Origin: Aureimonas sp. SA4125
GTDB lineage: Bacteria; Pseudomonadota; Alphaproteobacteria; Rhizobiales; Rhizobiaceae
Assembly (NCBI RefSeq): GCF_019973775.1
Contig: NZ_AP025032.1
Span: 1,240,001 to 1,304,000, forward strand
Reading direction: 5' to 3'
DNA: 64,000 nt
Each line of letters starts with the position of its first letter. The first letter of the stretch is position 1. This document shows positions 1 to 9,155 of this stretch, piece by piece. The notes under the pieces are model-generated. The model was given only the letters and a program-made list of their open reading frames with translations, was not told the origin of the DNA and did not search any database. A program made the translations under genes and the position numbers.

Positions 1-362
1 AGATCAGCCACATCATCAACCTGTCGATCCACGAGGGGATGCCCTTCGGGCGCGACCTCGTGATGCGCGGCAGTCTGGAGCGGCTGACGCCGGTGCTGAT
101 GACCGCGTTGTCGGCGGGCGTGGCGCTGGTGCCGCTGATGATCGACGCCTCGGCGCCGGGCAAGGAGATCCTGCATCCCGTCGCGGTCACGATCTTCGGC
201 GGGCTCGTGTCCTCGACGCTGCTCGACACCTTCCTGACCCCCGTCCTCTTCCTGCGCTACGGCGAGAAGCCGCTGAAGCGCCTGGTGGACGCCGCCCGTG
301 CGGCAAGGTCCACCTCGGTCGACACCTCGCCCGCAGGCGCGATCGAGACTCATTCGTTCTGA
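1..362 (+). CDS. heavy-metal RND efflux permease, C-terminal end (partial)
   Basis: The reading frame is already open at the window edge and stops at 360-362. The roughly 119 visible residues match the end of the CusA/CzcA-type inner-membrane pump: a segment around GSLERLTPVLMTAL, then LHPVAVTIFGGL and a closing LTPVLFLRYGEK, typical of the last two transmembrane helices of resistance-nodulation-division transporters. Such pumps use the proton gradient to expel Cu(I)/Ag(I) or Zn/Co/Cd across both membranes. The Cu versus Zn subclass cannot be decided because the substrate-binding domain is outside the window. The Met/His-rich proteins that follow make copper or silver the likelier substrate (inference). 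Confidence 0.88.
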   Translation, partial: ISHIINLSIHEGMPFGRDLVMRGSLERLTPVLMTALSAGVALVPLMIDASAPGKEILHPVAVTIFGGLVSSTLLDTFLTPVLFLRYGEKPLKRLVDAARAARSTSVDTSPAGAIETHSF

Positions 363-384
363 CAACCCACCGGAGTTCGATCCC

Positions 385-753
385 ATGAAGCAGTTTCGCA
401 GTCTCATCATCGCCGCTGCCCTCGTCGTCTCGGCGACCGCGCATGCCCACGAACCCCGCAAGGGCCCGAACGGCGGGACGCTCGTGGATGCCGGGGTCCA
501 CCATGTCGAGCTCGTCGCCGCGGGAAGCGAGGTGAAGGTCTATGTCAGCGACGTCGCCGACGCGCCGCTGCCCAGCGACGGCTTCACGGGCATGGCCATC
601 CTTCTCATCGACGGCAAGCCGACCCGCGTGCCGCTCGCCTCGACCGGCGCGTTCCTGTCCGGACCGCTGGCGACGCCGTCGGAGGGCCCCGTGAAGGGAG
701 CCGTCCAACTCACCGGGCCCGACGGCAAGACCTCGCAGGCCAAGTTCAACTGA
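385..753 (+). CDS. small periplasmic protein associated with metal efflux
   Basis: A 122-residue protein with an obvious signal peptide (MKQFRSLIIAAALVVSATAHA) and a mature part opening with HEPRKGPNGGTLVDAG. I chose ATG 385 because it gives the signal peptide and has a CGGAG element about 9 bases upstream. The mature region resembles the short beta-sandwich segment (G-G-x-x-x-A-G-x-H-x-V-E-L) found beside or fused to CusB-type adaptor proteins. It starts 22 bp after the RND gene and so is probably cotranscribed with it. A role in handling exported metal in the periplasm is inferred; no catalytic motif is visible. Confidence 0.75.
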   Translation: MKQFRSLIIAAALVVSATAHAHEPRKGPNGGTLVDAGVHHVELVAAGSEVKVYVSDVADAPLPSDGFTGMAILLIDGKPTRVPLASTGAFLSGPLATPSEGPVKGAVQLTGPDGKTSQAKFN

Positions 754-827
754 TCGCCCGGGACGGCGTGCTGTCGTCCCGGGTTTTCGAGACCAACCGG
801 CCCGAGGGCCATCCAAGGAGAACCACC

Positions 828-1289
828 ATGAACAAGACACTCATCATCGCGGCCATGCTCGCCACGCTCCCCCTGGCCGCGCAGGCCCAGGACGGGCACG
901 CCGGGCATTCCATGTCGGGAGCGGGCATGTCGCACGGCCAGGCCGAGCTTCCGGCCGCCTGCAATGCGGCCGCCGGTGACATGGACATGTCGCAGATGAT
1001 GGCGGGCATGCAGGGGATGATGTCCGGCATGGACGACGTCCAGAAGGCCAACCACGATGCCATGATGGCGATGCACGGACCGATGATGAAGGCGTCCATG
1101 ATCAAGGACCCGGATCTGGCCTTCAACTGCGGGATGATCGCCCATCACCAGGGCGCCATCACCATGAGCGAGATCGAGCTGAAGATGGGCAAGGACGAGG
1201 AGTCCAAGAAGATGGCGCAGATGATCATCGACGCCCAGAAGAAGGAGATCGAGGAGATGACCGCGCGCGTCGAGGCGCTCGCGAAGTAG
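828..1289 (+). CDS. DUF305 family periplasmic metal-binding protein
   Basis: 153 residues from ATG 828, with AAGGAG at 815-820. A signal peptide ending near AAQAQ is followed by a Met/His-rich stretch (DGHAGHSMSGAGMSHG) and many Met residues around MDMSQMMAGMQGMM. The C-terminal half carries the DUF305 hallmark MIAHHQGAITM and a helical KKEIEEM region. DUF305 proteins (CopM-like) are ferritin-like four-helix proteins, and characterised members bind copper or silver in the periplasm. Its place behind an RND metal pump fits that role. The gene is followed by a strong terminator-like hairpin, so it probably ends the first transcription unit. Confidence 0.85.
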   Translation: MNKTLIIAAMLATLPLAAQAQDGHAGHSMSGAGMSHGQAELPAACNAAAGDMDMSQMMAGMQGMMSGMDDVQKANHDAMMAMHGPMMKASMIKDPDLAFNCGMIAHHQGAITMSEIELKMGKDEESKKMAQMIIDAQKKEIEEMTARVEALAK

Positions 1290-1306
1290 GCACCGCCGGA
1301 CGGGAA

Positions 1307-1332
1307 GGGGGGCGGCGGGTTTGCCGCCCCCC
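1307..1332 (+). terminator. strong GC hairpin, probable intrinsic terminator
   Basis: A perfect 10-bp inverted repeat GGGGGGCGGC / GCCGCCCCCC with a 6-base loop (GGGTTT) lies 17 bp after the DUF305 stop codon. There is no clear T-tract after the stem, so termination efficiency is uncertain. It could also act as a 3'-end stabiliser between the DUF305 and DUF411 genes. Confidence 0.6.
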
Positions 1333-1392
1333 GAATGCCATAACCGTGGACGGCTTGGGCCGGGCCCGCATGACGATGAAGGAAGACACAGC

Positions 1393-1836
1393 ATGATGTC
1401 CAAGCGAACGACGTTCCTTGCCGGGGCACTCGCGCTCCTCTCCACGGCCGCGCTGGCGGCCGAGACCGTCGAGGTGTTTTCGACGTCTGGATGCGGCTGC
1501 TGCATCGGATGGATGAAGCACCTCGAGGAAGCCGGGTTCGAGGTCTCGAACGATAACCTCGCCATGGCCGATCTTCACGCCAAGAAGACGGGCGCCGGAC
1601 TGAAGCCGGGCCAGACCTCCTGCCACACGGCATTCGTCGGCGGCTATGTCGTCGAGGGCCACGTCCCGGCGGCCGAGGTGAAGCGCCTGCTCGCCGAAAT
1701 GCCGGACGCGATCGGCCTCGCCGTGCCCGACATGCCGGTGGGCAGCCCCGGGATGGGCGAGAGCGACGAGCCATACGAGGTGCTTCTGGTGGGGCGCGAC
1801 GGGAATTCGACGGTATACGCGCGATATCCGAGATAA
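1393..1836 (+). CDS. DUF411 family metal-binding protein
   Basis: 147 residues from ATG 1393, with a GAAGGAAG element at 1378-1385. The signal peptide (MMSKRTTFLAGALALLSTAALAA) precedes the DUF411 core: STSGCGCCIGWMKHL, then a conserved TSCHTAFVGGYVVEGHVPA segment. DUF411 proteins are small thioredoxin-like periplasmic proteins repeatedly found in copper, silver and mercury resistance loci. The CGCC cysteines and the later cysteine/histidine pair (SCHT) are the likely metal ligands. The C-terminal tail (DEPYEVLLVGRDG) is shared by many members. With the preceding genes it forms a metal-tolerance cluster; the exact metal is not determined. Confidence 0.85.
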   Translation: MMSKRTTFLAGALALLSTAALAAETVEVFSTSGCGCCIGWMKHLEEAGFEVSNDNLAMADLHAKKTGAGLKPGQTSCHTAFVGGYVVEGHVPAAEVKRLLAEMPDAIGLAVPDMPVGSPGMGESDEPYEVLLVGRDGNSTVYARYPR

Positions 1837-2122
1837 CGGCGCTTCCCGGGGGCGCCGCACATCCTCGCTCGCTCTGATGGTTCATTCGCACGGCCCGCTC
1901 GCGGGCTTCCGGGGAAAACCAGTTCGTCGTTCCTGCTCGTCATGGCTCCGGTCGCGCAAGGGTTGGAGCCTTCGGCAGAACCGGGCATCCCCGGTGTGTT
2001 CGGGGGAAGCCGGCCTTCTGCGCGATTGGCACCCCACCAACTTCGCCTTCTTTATCATGTGGATAGGTTCGCACACGTTCCCTCGCGCACCATCAGCGTG
2101 CAACCGGGGAAAGGGCCACATC

Positions 2123-2311
2123 ATGGACAGCAGTCGAAAGAATGAAGGTGGTCGGGCGTTCAACCGCGGCATCGAGCGGGATCGCTGCCCACATGCGCCA
2201 GGTTCCGTCCCGTTCAAGGAGTGGGTCGAGGGATGGAAGCATCAGAAGGCGGAGTTTGAGAAGAGGCTCGAGCAAGAGCGTGATGCGCTGCAGATGGCGA
2301 AGGCGAGCTGA
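2123..2311 (+). CDS. Rmf/CrpP-like small protein
   Basis: 62 residues from ATG 2123, preceded by GGGGAAAGG. The central part reads RAFNRGIERDRCPHAP, a short turn, then FKEWVEGWKHQKAEFEKR. This matches the ribosome-modulation-factor / CrpP small-protein pattern (AxxxGxxAxxxxxxxCPY...xxxWxxGW), with a C-terminal helical extension. Rmf of Escherichia coli drives 70S dimer formation in stationary phase. The alphaproteobacterial homologues are mostly uncharacterised. The gene is monocistronic: about 286 bp upstream and over 600 bp downstream hold no convincing gene. Identification rests on pattern recognition only. Confidence 0.55.
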   Translation: MDSSRKNEGGRAFNRGIERDRCPHAPGSVPFKEWVEGWKHQKAEFEKRLEQERDALQMAKAS

Positions 2312-2985
2312 GCTCACTTTTCCGTAGACGTTGCCATTCGCCCGGATTTCAGTCGGGGACTTGCCCGTCAAAGCTCCGGACAGGCGGTCCCGTTGGTCAT
2401 CGTCATCCGATCACCGACCCAGCCTTTCCCAAACGCTGCCGAAACCTCACCGACGGCCCACCCTGCGGACGGCTCAGGCTGGTGCACGGATCCGGCACAT
2501 CCCGGCCCTCGGGCCGATCCTTTTCGCAGAGCCCCGCGCCCGCCTCCGGCATTTCAGCCGCCCGGTCGATGAACACAGCCGCTTTACACCCTTCTCGAAG
2601 GCCATGATGGCCGTCACCCGCGCTGCGGCGACGGGGAGGGCGAGAACTGCGATGGGAGGCTTCAGGGTGTTCACCCCTTATCGGGCGAGCGGCACCGCGT
2701 TCGAACGTCCGCGTCTGGCCTTCGGCAATCTCCCGTAGCCAAGGCCGTTCACGCATCCGGAGCCGTCTGCTGCTCCCCGCAGGGAGGCGTGGCGGTCATG
2801 GATCGCCGTCACGGCCGCCGTCCCCCGGTGATGGTCAGCCCGGAGGCGAGCGAGACGTCTGTCATCGGCCCAAGGTCCATCTCATCCGTAAAGCAAGGTT
2901 TTGATGCAAAAGGCGGCGGTTTGCTTCATCAATTCGACGGGTAATGTCGATATTTCTCCTGTGACAAAATACAGGAGATCCACCA
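2312..2985. other. no supported gene (674 bp)
   Basis: Several GC-driven open frames occur on both strands (for example 2331-2738 plus and 2403-2756 minus). None has a recognisable protein motif or a convincing ribosome binding site. A 66-codon GTG frame on the minus strand (2474-2674) has only weak initiation context. An AGGAG at 2973-2977 belongs to the next gene. I see nothing else. Confidence 0.5.
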
Positions 2986-3414
2986 ATGAACAGTATGGCG
3001 ATTTCGCTTTCCGGCATGCTGGCAAGTACCGCACGGCTCGATGTGGCTGCGTCCAACATCGCCAACGCCCGCACGCGGGGCCCTGTCCCTGAGACTCCCG
3101 CGTCGGAACCGCTTGCGCCGGCTCGGTTCGGCGACCGCCCGCAGGTCTATCAGGCTGTCGAGGCCGTGCAACGAAGTGTCGGTACCGGCATGGGCGCAAG
3201 CGTGATCCCGGTACCCACGGTTCCTTCCTATTTGGAGGAGTACGATCCGTCTTCAGTCTATGCGAATGCCAAAGGAATGGTCGCCGCTCCAAATGTCAGC
3301 GATCTCCGCGAAACCGTCGGCCTGGTCGAGGCCGTTCATGCCTACAAGATGAATCTCAGCGCATTCAGGGCGGCCGATGAGATGATGGAGAGCCTCTTCG
3401 CCCTTGCCGACTGA
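2986..3414 (+). CDS. FlgC-like flagellar basal-body rod-type protein (orphan)
   Basis: 142 residues from ATG 2986 with AGGAG at 2973-2977. The N-terminus has the flagellar rod/hook signature: residues 1-27 are a hydrophobic helix ending in ASNIANA. The middle contains a V-P-x-Y-x-x-x-Y-D-P-x-S-x-Y-A segment, then GMVAAPNVSDLRETVGLVEAVHAYKMNLSAFRAADEM, the C-terminal helix used for axial polymerisation in FlgB/FlgC/FlgG proteins. The length is close to FlgC. No other flagellar gene is visible, so it is either an orphan paralogue or a stand-alone gene common in Rhizobiales. Whether it enters a flagellum cannot be judged. Confidence 0.7.
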   Translation: MNSMAISLSGMLASTARLDVAASNIANARTRGPVPETPASEPLAPARFGDRPQVYQAVEAVQRSVGTGMGASVIPVPTVPSYLEEYDPSSVYANAKGMVAAPNVSDLRETVGLVEAVHAYKMNLSAFRAADEMMESLFALAD

Positions 3415-3787
3415 AGACTCCCGTCTGCACGCCGTTCGCGGTCGTCAACGGTCAGGGTCCGGAGGCGAACGCCCAGGACTTCCGGGCGCCAGGAAAGCGT
3501 GACCGGATGCGCCGCCGCGCTCCGAGCGGTGACGCGATGTCGAGACCGCCCGCAGACGGATGTGGACCGAATGTCTCGTGAAAGTGGTGCAACCGCTTTC
3601 GAGCGCAGCGACGCCGCGGTCGGGAGCGGACGCCGAAGTGTGCCGAAATCCCTCTGACACTGGGAGAACTCCGCATCAGGATTCGTGCCCTCGGACTGGC
3701 AACTGTCTGCACCCGCTCCACATTTGTCCTGGGGTGACAACCATGCTCGTCGAGCGGCAGAGAATCAGGTCAGAAGGAAGCAGGACG
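3415..3787. other. intergenic region before response regulator (373 bp)
   Basis: No gene is supported here. The open frame leading into the response regulator extends upstream to 3560, but its extra residues have no family match. AGAAGGAAGCAGG just before 3788 is a clear ribosome binding site. The region probably holds the response-regulator promoter; I cannot place -35/-10 boxes confidently. Confidence 0.45.
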
Positions 3788-4132
3788 ATGGACAGCAGTG
3801 CGAAAAGGGTCGTCCTCGTCGTGGACGACGAGCCGCTCGTGCGCATGAACGCTGTCGACATGTTCGAGGATCTGGGGTTTGAAGTCGTCGAGGCGGCGGA
3901 TGGGGCGGCCGCGCTCGTCATTCTGGAGGCTCGGCCTGACGTGTCCCTGCTCTTCACCGACTGCCGCATGCCCGGCATAAGCGGACCCGAACTCGCCAAG
4001 ATCGCCTCGCAGCGATGGCCCGATCTGCGCATTGTCCTCGTGTCGGGATACGTCAACCTGGATCAGGTCGAGTGGCCTCTGGTCGGCAAGCCGTACGACA
4101 CCGAGACGATCGAGAGGATCGCGAGAGCATGA
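3788..4132 (+). CDS. single-domain response regulator (REC only)
   Basis: 114 residues, one receiver domain and no output domain. The acidic pocket is VVDDEP (D13, D14), the phospho-acceptor is D58 in LLFTDCRMPG, the switch Ser is in LVSGY, and the conserved Lys is in VGKPYD. ATG 3788 has a strong AAGGAAGCAGG upstream. It faces the convergent hybrid histidine kinase whose stop lies 108 bp away. The kinase's own receiver has the same LLFTD(C/I)xMP pattern, so the two may be recent relatives or act in one phosphorelay (inference). Such regulators can act as phosphate sinks or shuttle proteins. Confidence 0.88.
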   Translation: MDSSAKRVVLVVDDEPLVRMNAVDMFEDLGFEVVEAADGAAALVILEARPDVSLLFTDCRMPGISGPELAKIASQRWPDLRIVLVSGYVNLDQVEWPLVGKPYDTETIERIARA

Positions 4133-4239
4133 TCCCGAGAGGTGGGTTCCGGCTTTCGGAAAGGATCATGCAAGGACAAGGATCTAAGGCGGCTCGGCGA
4201 TTCGACGAAAAGCCGTCCCGCTTTAGGACATCCTGACCG

Positions 4240-6756
4240 CTATGGTCGTTCGAGGACGCTCCTCACCTTCGACAGCAACTCGTCCAGTGTGAAGGGCTTC
4301 GGCAGGAGATCCACGCCCGCGTCGAGCACGCCGTTGTGAACGATGGCGTTTCGCGTGTAGCCCGTGGTGAAGACCACCTTCAGATGGGGAAACCGCTTCA
4401 AGGCTTCGTCCGCCAGCTGCCGCCCGTCCACCTCGGGCATGACGATGTCTGTGAAGAGGAGGTCGACGTTTCGATGCAGATCGAGCAGCCGTAGCGCCTC
4501 GACCGCCCCGTTGGCTTCCAGCGTGCGGTAGCCGATCTCTTCAAAGGCGTCGAGCGTCATCCGCCGGACGTTGTCGTCGTCCTCCACCACGAGCACGATC
4601 TGGGTCGTGTCCTCCAGCGTCGCCAGGATTTCGTCGCTCCAACCGGCCGCGGTCTCCTCACCAAAATACCTTGGCAGGTAAATCTTGACGGTCGTGCCCC
4701 GACCCGGCTCCGAGTAGATCTTGATGTGTCCCCCGGACTGCTTCACGAAGCCGTAAACCTGGCTGAGGCCAAGGCCCGTTCCCTTGCCGATCTCCTTGGT
4801 GGTGAAGAAGGGATCGAACGCCTTCTCGATCACCTCTGCGGTCATGCCGGTTCCGCTGTCTGACACGGCGATGAGCACGTACTGGCCCGGCGTCAGGCCG
4901 ATGTTGCCGGCGGCATAACGATCGTCGAGATGGGCGTTCTGTGTCTCGATCGTCAGCCTGCCGCCCTCCGGCATCGCGTCCCGCGCATTGACCGCAAGGT
5001 TGAGCATCGCGTTCTCAAGCTGGTTCACATCGACCAGGCAGCGCCACAGCCCGCCCCCGACCACCGTTTCCAGCCGTATCTTGCCGGTGAGGGTATGTCG
5101 AAGGAGGTCCGCCATGCCGGAGAGCAGGCCGTTGGCGTCGACGGGGACGGGGCTCAGGGATTGCTGGCGCGAGAAAGCCAGCAGTCTCTGCGTCAGCGTT
5201 GCCGCCCGCTTGGCACCCTCCATGGCGCTCTCGATGTGGCGGCGGGCGCGCGGATCGGAATCATCTGTTCGGCGCATCAGGAGGTCGAGCGAACCGATGA
5301 CGACAGCCAGCATGTTGTTGAAGTCGTGCGCGATGCCGCCCGTGAGCTGACCCACGGCCTCCATCTTTTGTGACTGCCGCAGCGCCTCCTGCGCAATCGC
5401 CAGTTCTGCCTGCGCCTCGATTTCGGCGGTCACGTTGCGGCCGGTGGCGAAGATCACCCCATTCTCCGGCGCCGCGACCCAGGAGATCCACCGCACGCCA
5501 CCTTCCTTGTGACGATAGCGGACGATTGTCGTGTCCAGCGATTCTTCGGTCGCGATCGCCAACGCCTCGGCCGTCTTTTCGAGGTCATCGGGAACAATGA
5601 AGTCGAAGACGAGCCGCCCGATCATGTCCTCGGGCTGCCACCCCAGAATCCGCGTCATGGCCGGATTGATAGCCCGGAAGTTGCCTTCGACGTCGATGAC
5701 GACCGAGATGTCCTGCGAGTTTTCCCAGAGCCGGTTGCGTTCGCGCGTCCGCTCCTTGACTTCACGCTCCAGCGTCTCCCGGGCGGCGCTGAGCTCCGAC
5801 AGGGCTACCCTCTGTTCGTTGATGTCGGTGTTCGTCCCGATCCAGCGCATGCCGCCGTCGTGACCGGGGACCGGCTCGGCCCTGACGACGTGCCAACGGA
5901 ACGTGCCGTCGGCACGACGTATCCTGAATTCGGTTTCGTAGGGCGCCGACTGCTCGATGGCCTGGCGCCACGCCGCGCCTGCCGGCTCCCGGTCGTCCGC
6001 ATGGACGATCTGCGTCCAGCCGCATCCGAGGAGGTCGGCTTCCGTCAGTCCGCAATAGGCGTAGACCTTGTCGTTGAACCAATCGAGCAGTCCGTCGGCT
6101 GTCGCCGTCCACACGTGGTTCGGCACGGCCTGTGCCAGCGTGCGGAACTGCGCCTCGCGTGCCCGCAGCGCCGCCTCGCTCTTCCGGAGCCGCCGTTCGG
6201 AATGAACCTGCCCGGTGATTTCGTTGCAGGCGCAGAAGAAGCCTTCGATGACGCCGCCGATACCCCGTACCGGCGTGTAGGAAAACGCGAAGAACGTCTC
6301 CTCTAAATATCCCTTCCGCTCCATCATCAGCCGGATCGCGTCCATGTGGACGGGCTCTCCGTGATAGGCGGACTGGACGATGGGAGCGAGATCGTCGGCG
6401 ATCTCTGCCCAGACGTCGAGGAAAGGCTGGCCGAGCGCCGCCGGATGCTTGTTGGCGAGGATCTCCGCGTAGCCGTCGTTGTAGATGAGCGTCTGGTGTG
6501 GCCCCCAGACGACGAACATGGGCTGGTTCGCGCCGAGCATGATGCTGACCAGCGTCTTCAAAGACTGCGGCCAGAACTTCGCCGCACCCAGAGGGCTGGC
6601 AATCCAGTCGCGCTCGCGAATCTGAGCCGCCATCTCGCTCGACCCGGCCAGAAAGCTTTGCATGCCTATTCCCCGATATGATCGTTCTGTTGCGATAACG
6701 AAGAGACTCGTCGGGCGGAAGACCCCAGGGATGTCAAACGCGCGGGGTGAGGACAT
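4240..6756 (-). CDS. multi-PAS hybrid sensor histidine kinase
   Basis: 838 residues with no transmembrane segment evident. Order: N-terminal PAS-like region about 45-185 ([34 protein letters not shown]); second PAS about 205-320 with a PAC motif ([16 protein letters not shown]); third PAS about 345-455 ([18 protein letters not shown]); HisKA with the phospho-acceptor histidine in [11 protein letters not shown]; HATPase with N box [15 protein letters not shown] and G boxes DSGTGM and [10 protein letters not shown]-terminal receiver about 720-838 with LLFTDIVMP and the Lys in LPKPF. An internal ATG at 6663 (MQSFLAGS) is a plausible alternative start. The CheY-like tail suggests phosphorelay or autoregulation. 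The signal is unknown. Confidence 0.9.
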   Translation of the reverse strand: MSSPRAFDIPGVFRPTSLFVIATERSYRGIGMQSFLAGSSEMAAQIRERDWIASPLGAAKFWPQSLKTLVSIMLGANQPMFVVWGPHQTLIYNDGYAEILANKHPAALGQPFLDVWAEIADDLAPIVQSAYHGEPVHMDAIRLMMERKGYLEETFFAFSYTPVRGIGGVIEGFFCACNEITGQVHSERRLRKSEAALRAREAQFRTLAQAVPNHVWTATADGLLDWFNDKVYAYCGLTEADLLGCGWTQIVHADDREPAGAAWRQAIEQSAPYETEFRIRRADGTFRWHVVRAEPVPGHDGGMRWIGTNTDINEQRVALSELSAARETLEREVKERTRERNRLWENSQDISVVIDVEGNFRAINPAMTRILGWQPEDMIGRLVFDFIVPDDLEKTAEALAIATEESLDTTIVRYRHKEGGVRWISWVAAPENGVIFATGRNVTAEIEAQAELAIAQEALRQSQKMEAVGQLTGGIAHDFNNMLAVVIGSLDLLMRRTDDSDPRARRHIESAMEGAKRAATLTQRLLAFSRQQSLSPVPVDANGLLSGMADLLRHTLTGKIRLETVVGGGLWRCLVDVNQLENAMLNLAVNARDAMPEGGRLTIETQNAHLDDRYAAGNIGLTPGQYVLIAVSDSGTGMTAEVIEKAFDPFFTTKEIGKGTGLGLSQVYGFVKQSGGHIKIYSEPGRGTTVKIYLPRYFGEETAAGWSDEILATLEDTTQIVLVVEDDDNVRRMTLDAFEEIGYRTLEANGAVEALRLLDLHRNVDLLFTDIVMPEVDGRQLADEALKRFPHLKVVFTTGYTRNAIVHNGVLDAGVDLLPKPFTLDELLSKVRSVLERP

Positions 6757-6806
6757 GATTGGATAGATGCCTTTGGATCAATCCGCACGTCGCGCAGTTA
6801 CCGAGC

Positions 6807-8120
6807 ATGAACCTCTCCATCGATCTCAGCCCCGACCCTTACATCCTCATTCTGACAGGCGCCGGCCTGCTGATTGCGCTCGTTGCCTGGTTGCCTCTGG
6901 CGCTGCGCCGGTTGCCGCTGTCGCTGCCGATCGTCTGCATCGCGATCGGCGTTGCGGTTTTTTCCCTGCCGCAGGTGACGCTCGCGCCGCTGCCGATGAG
7001 CTATCCCGAGATCACCGAGCGCCTGTCGGAGTTCGTCGTGATCATCGCCCTGATGGGCGCGGGGCTGAAGCTCGACCGGATCTTCAGCTTTGCCCGATGG
7101 GCGATCACCTGGCGGCTGATCGCCATCACCATGCCGCTCAGCATCCTGGCGATCACGGCGATCGCCGGCTGGTGGATCGGGGTGTCCTGGAGCATCGCCC
7201 TGCTTCTCGGCGCAGCACTCGCGCCGACCGACCCGGTCCTGGCGGCAGATGTGCAGGTCGGTCCGCCGAAGTCCGGCGAAGAGGATGATGTGCGGTTCGG
7301 ACTGACGTCGGAAGCGGGGATGAACGACGGCTTCGCCTTTCCCTTCGTCCACCTTGCCATCGCGCTTGCCGCCGCCGCGGCGTCCGGGGAAGCCTGGTTT
7401 GCGGAATGGTTTACCTACAATGTGCTCTGGGAAATCGTCGTCGGCATTGGCGCCGGCTATCTCATCGGACGCCTCTTCGGCTGGCTGACCTTCCATGTCC
7501 CCGCCAAGATGAAGTTGGCGAAGACCGGCGACGGGCTCATCGCGCTGTCCGCGACCTTCGTCTCCTATGGCGCGTCGGAGATTATCCACTGCTACGGCTT
7601 TCTCGCCGTCTTCGTCACGGCGCTGACCTTTCGCCATGCGCACCGCGACCACGAATTCCAGCTCGAGATGCATGAACTGACCGAGCAGATAGAGCGCATC
7701 GCGATGATGGTTTTGCTGCTCCTCTTTGGCGGCGCGCTCGTGAACGGCCTTCTGGCACCGCTCGAATGGATCGACGTCGCCGCCGCGCTGGTCATCCTCC
7801 TCGTCGTCCGACCGGTTGCCGGTATGGTCGCCCTCGTCGGCCACCACGCGCACTGGCGGGAAAAATTTCTGCTCGCCTTCTTCGGCATCAGGGGCGTCGG
7901 CTCGGTCTACTATCTCGCCTACGGCCTCAACCACATGGAGAACGTCGAGGGCGGAGACCGCCTCTGGGCCTTCGTCGGTCTGGTCATCCTGTTGTCGATC
8001 CTCATGCATGGCATGACCGTCACGCCTGTCATGCGCGAACTCGACCGAAGCAATGGCCGCGACCCCGATGCCGACGAGACCACGCCGCCGCCGGGCCTAC
8101 AGGGACCGGCCAAGATATAG
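6807..8120 (+). CDS. CPA1-family cation:proton antiporter (NhaP-type)
   Basis: 437 residues, about 12 hydrophobic segments. Family-defining motifs are GAALAPTDPVLAADV (TDP motif in the unwound helix) and TSEAGMNDGFAFPFVHLAIAL (the ND ion-binding site of CPA1 exchangers). There is a late R-P-V-A-G helix and an FFGIRGVGSVYYL segment typical of NhaP proteins. It exchanges Na+ or K+ for H+ across the inner membrane and supports pH and salt homeostasis. A TTG start at 6759 is possible, but ATG 6807 begins right before the first membrane helix and is preferred. It is divergent from the histidine kinase, so the two may share a control region. Confidence 0.9.
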   Translation: MNLSIDLSPDPYILILTGAGLLIALVAWLPLALRRLPLSLPIVCIAIGVAVFSLPQVTLAPLPMSYPEITERLSEFVVIIALMGAGLKLDRIFSFARWAITWRLIAITMPLSILAITAIAGWWIGVSWSIALLLGAALAPTDPVLAADVQVGPPKSGEEDDVRFGLTSEAGMNDGFAFPFVHLAIALAAAAASGEAWFAEWFTYNVLWEIVVGIGAGYLIGRLFGWLTFHVPAKMKLAKTGDGLIALSATFVSYGASEIIHCYGFLAVFVTALTFRHAHRDHEFQLEMHELTEQIERIAMMVLLLLFGGALVNGLLAPLEWIDVAAALVILLVVRPVAGMVALVGHHAHWREKFLLAFFGIRGVGSVYYLAYGLNHMENVEGGDRLWAFVGLVILLSILMHGMTVTPVMRELDRSNGRDPDADETTPPPGLQGPAKI

Positions 8121-8177
8121 CGCCGGTATCCGAGACTCCGCGGGACGGGCTCGTTCTCTGTGGCGCGGGACCATCGC

Positions 8178-9155
8178 TCAGGTCAGAAGGACGGGTGCCG
8201 TTGGCGTGGGCGAGGTGGACGCCGTCCGCAGAGCTTCGACATAGGCGCGGATCCCGGCTTCGAAACTCATTCTCGGCACGAAGCCGATGTCGTTCGCCGC
8301 AGCGGTCTGGTCATAGCCGTCGATCGACGCGCCGGTCGGAGGCGATCCGACGAGATCGACGCGGAGTGCTGGGAGAACGGCCTGCACGGTTGCAGCGACG
8401 GCGCCGAAGGTCGAGCCGGGGCCGGCGGTGGCATTGAAGACCGCCCGCTCGGTTTTGAGCACGCTTGCGGCGCAGACGAGGCTTCGGACGGCGTCGTCGA
8501 GGTGGAGATACTGCGTCCGTTCGGCGGGATGGGCGTCGACGCGCGCGGCGCGTCCTGAAAGCCCGTCCCGCAACAGCTGTTCCAGCGCCGTCGCCGTCAC
8601 CCGGCCGGGACCGTAGATCCAGGACAGGCGAAGCGCGATGGCATCCAGGCCGTGTTCGCGGCGATAGGCGAGGAGGATCTGCTCGGCGGCGGCCTTGCTG
8701 GCGCCGTAGACCGTGTCGGGATCGAGCGGGGCATCTTCCAAGACCATGCCGCTCTGCCGGCTGCCGTAGACGTCGATCGTCGAGCAGAGGACGACGCGGG
8801 CGACGCCGGCACGACGCGCCGCCTCCAGGACGTTGGCCGTGCCCATGGTGTTGATCGCGACGATCCGGGCCGGCTGGTCGGCGAGAACCATCGGCCCGGA
8901 AACGGCGCCGCAGTGGAGGAGAGTCGAGATTTTGCTCCGGCCGACGAGACGTTCGACCTCTGCCGCGTCGGTGACGTCGCAAGGTTCGAGCGGTGCAGAC
9001 CCGGTCGACGCCGGCATTCCGGCATACCCCGCGACATCCGCGGCGATGACCGTGACGCCCTCCTCGCTGAGATGGCGGACCACGGCCGCGCCCAGAAAGC
9101 CGCCGGCGCCGGTGACCAGCACGCGCCCGAGGTCGCGCCGGGCGATGGCCGTCAC
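8178..9155 (-). CDS. NAD-dependent epimerase/dehydratase (extended SDR)
   Basis: 325 residues. Rossmann motif VLVTGAGGFLGAAVV near the N-terminus, the acidic VIAADVAGY segment, then STIDVYG and the catalytic YGASK (Y-x-x-x-K). Later come LRLSWIYGPG and an ERTQYLHLDDAV segment, all typical of nucleoside-sugar epimerases and related 4-dehydrogenases/lactonate-type enzymes. The GTG start at 9155 overlaps the upstream hydrolase stop by four bases (GTGA), which supports it and implies translational coupling. With that hydrolase it forms the leftward arm of the catabolic locus. The substrate is not a sugar nucleotide by necessity and is unknown. Confidence 0.85.
   Translation of the reverse strand: MTAIARRDLGRVLVTGAGGFLGAAVVRHLSEEGVTVIAADVAGYAGMPASTGSAPLEPCDVTDAAEVERLVGRSKISTLLHCGAVSGPMVLADQPARIVAINTMGTANVLEAARRAGVARVVLCSTIDVYGSRQSGMVLEDAPLDPDTVYGASKAAAEQILLAYRREHGLDAIALRLSWIYGPGRVTATALEQLLRDGLSGRAARVDAHPAERTQYLHLDDAVRSLVCAASVLKTERAVFNATAGPGSTFGAVAATVQAVLPALRVDLVGSPPTGASIDGYDQTAAANDIGFVPRMSFEAGIRAYVEALRTASTSPTPTAPVLLT

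Noticed and set aside
2403..2756. Possible small genes in 2312-2985
   Set aside because: No family motif, no convincing ribosome binding site, and competing frames on both strands.
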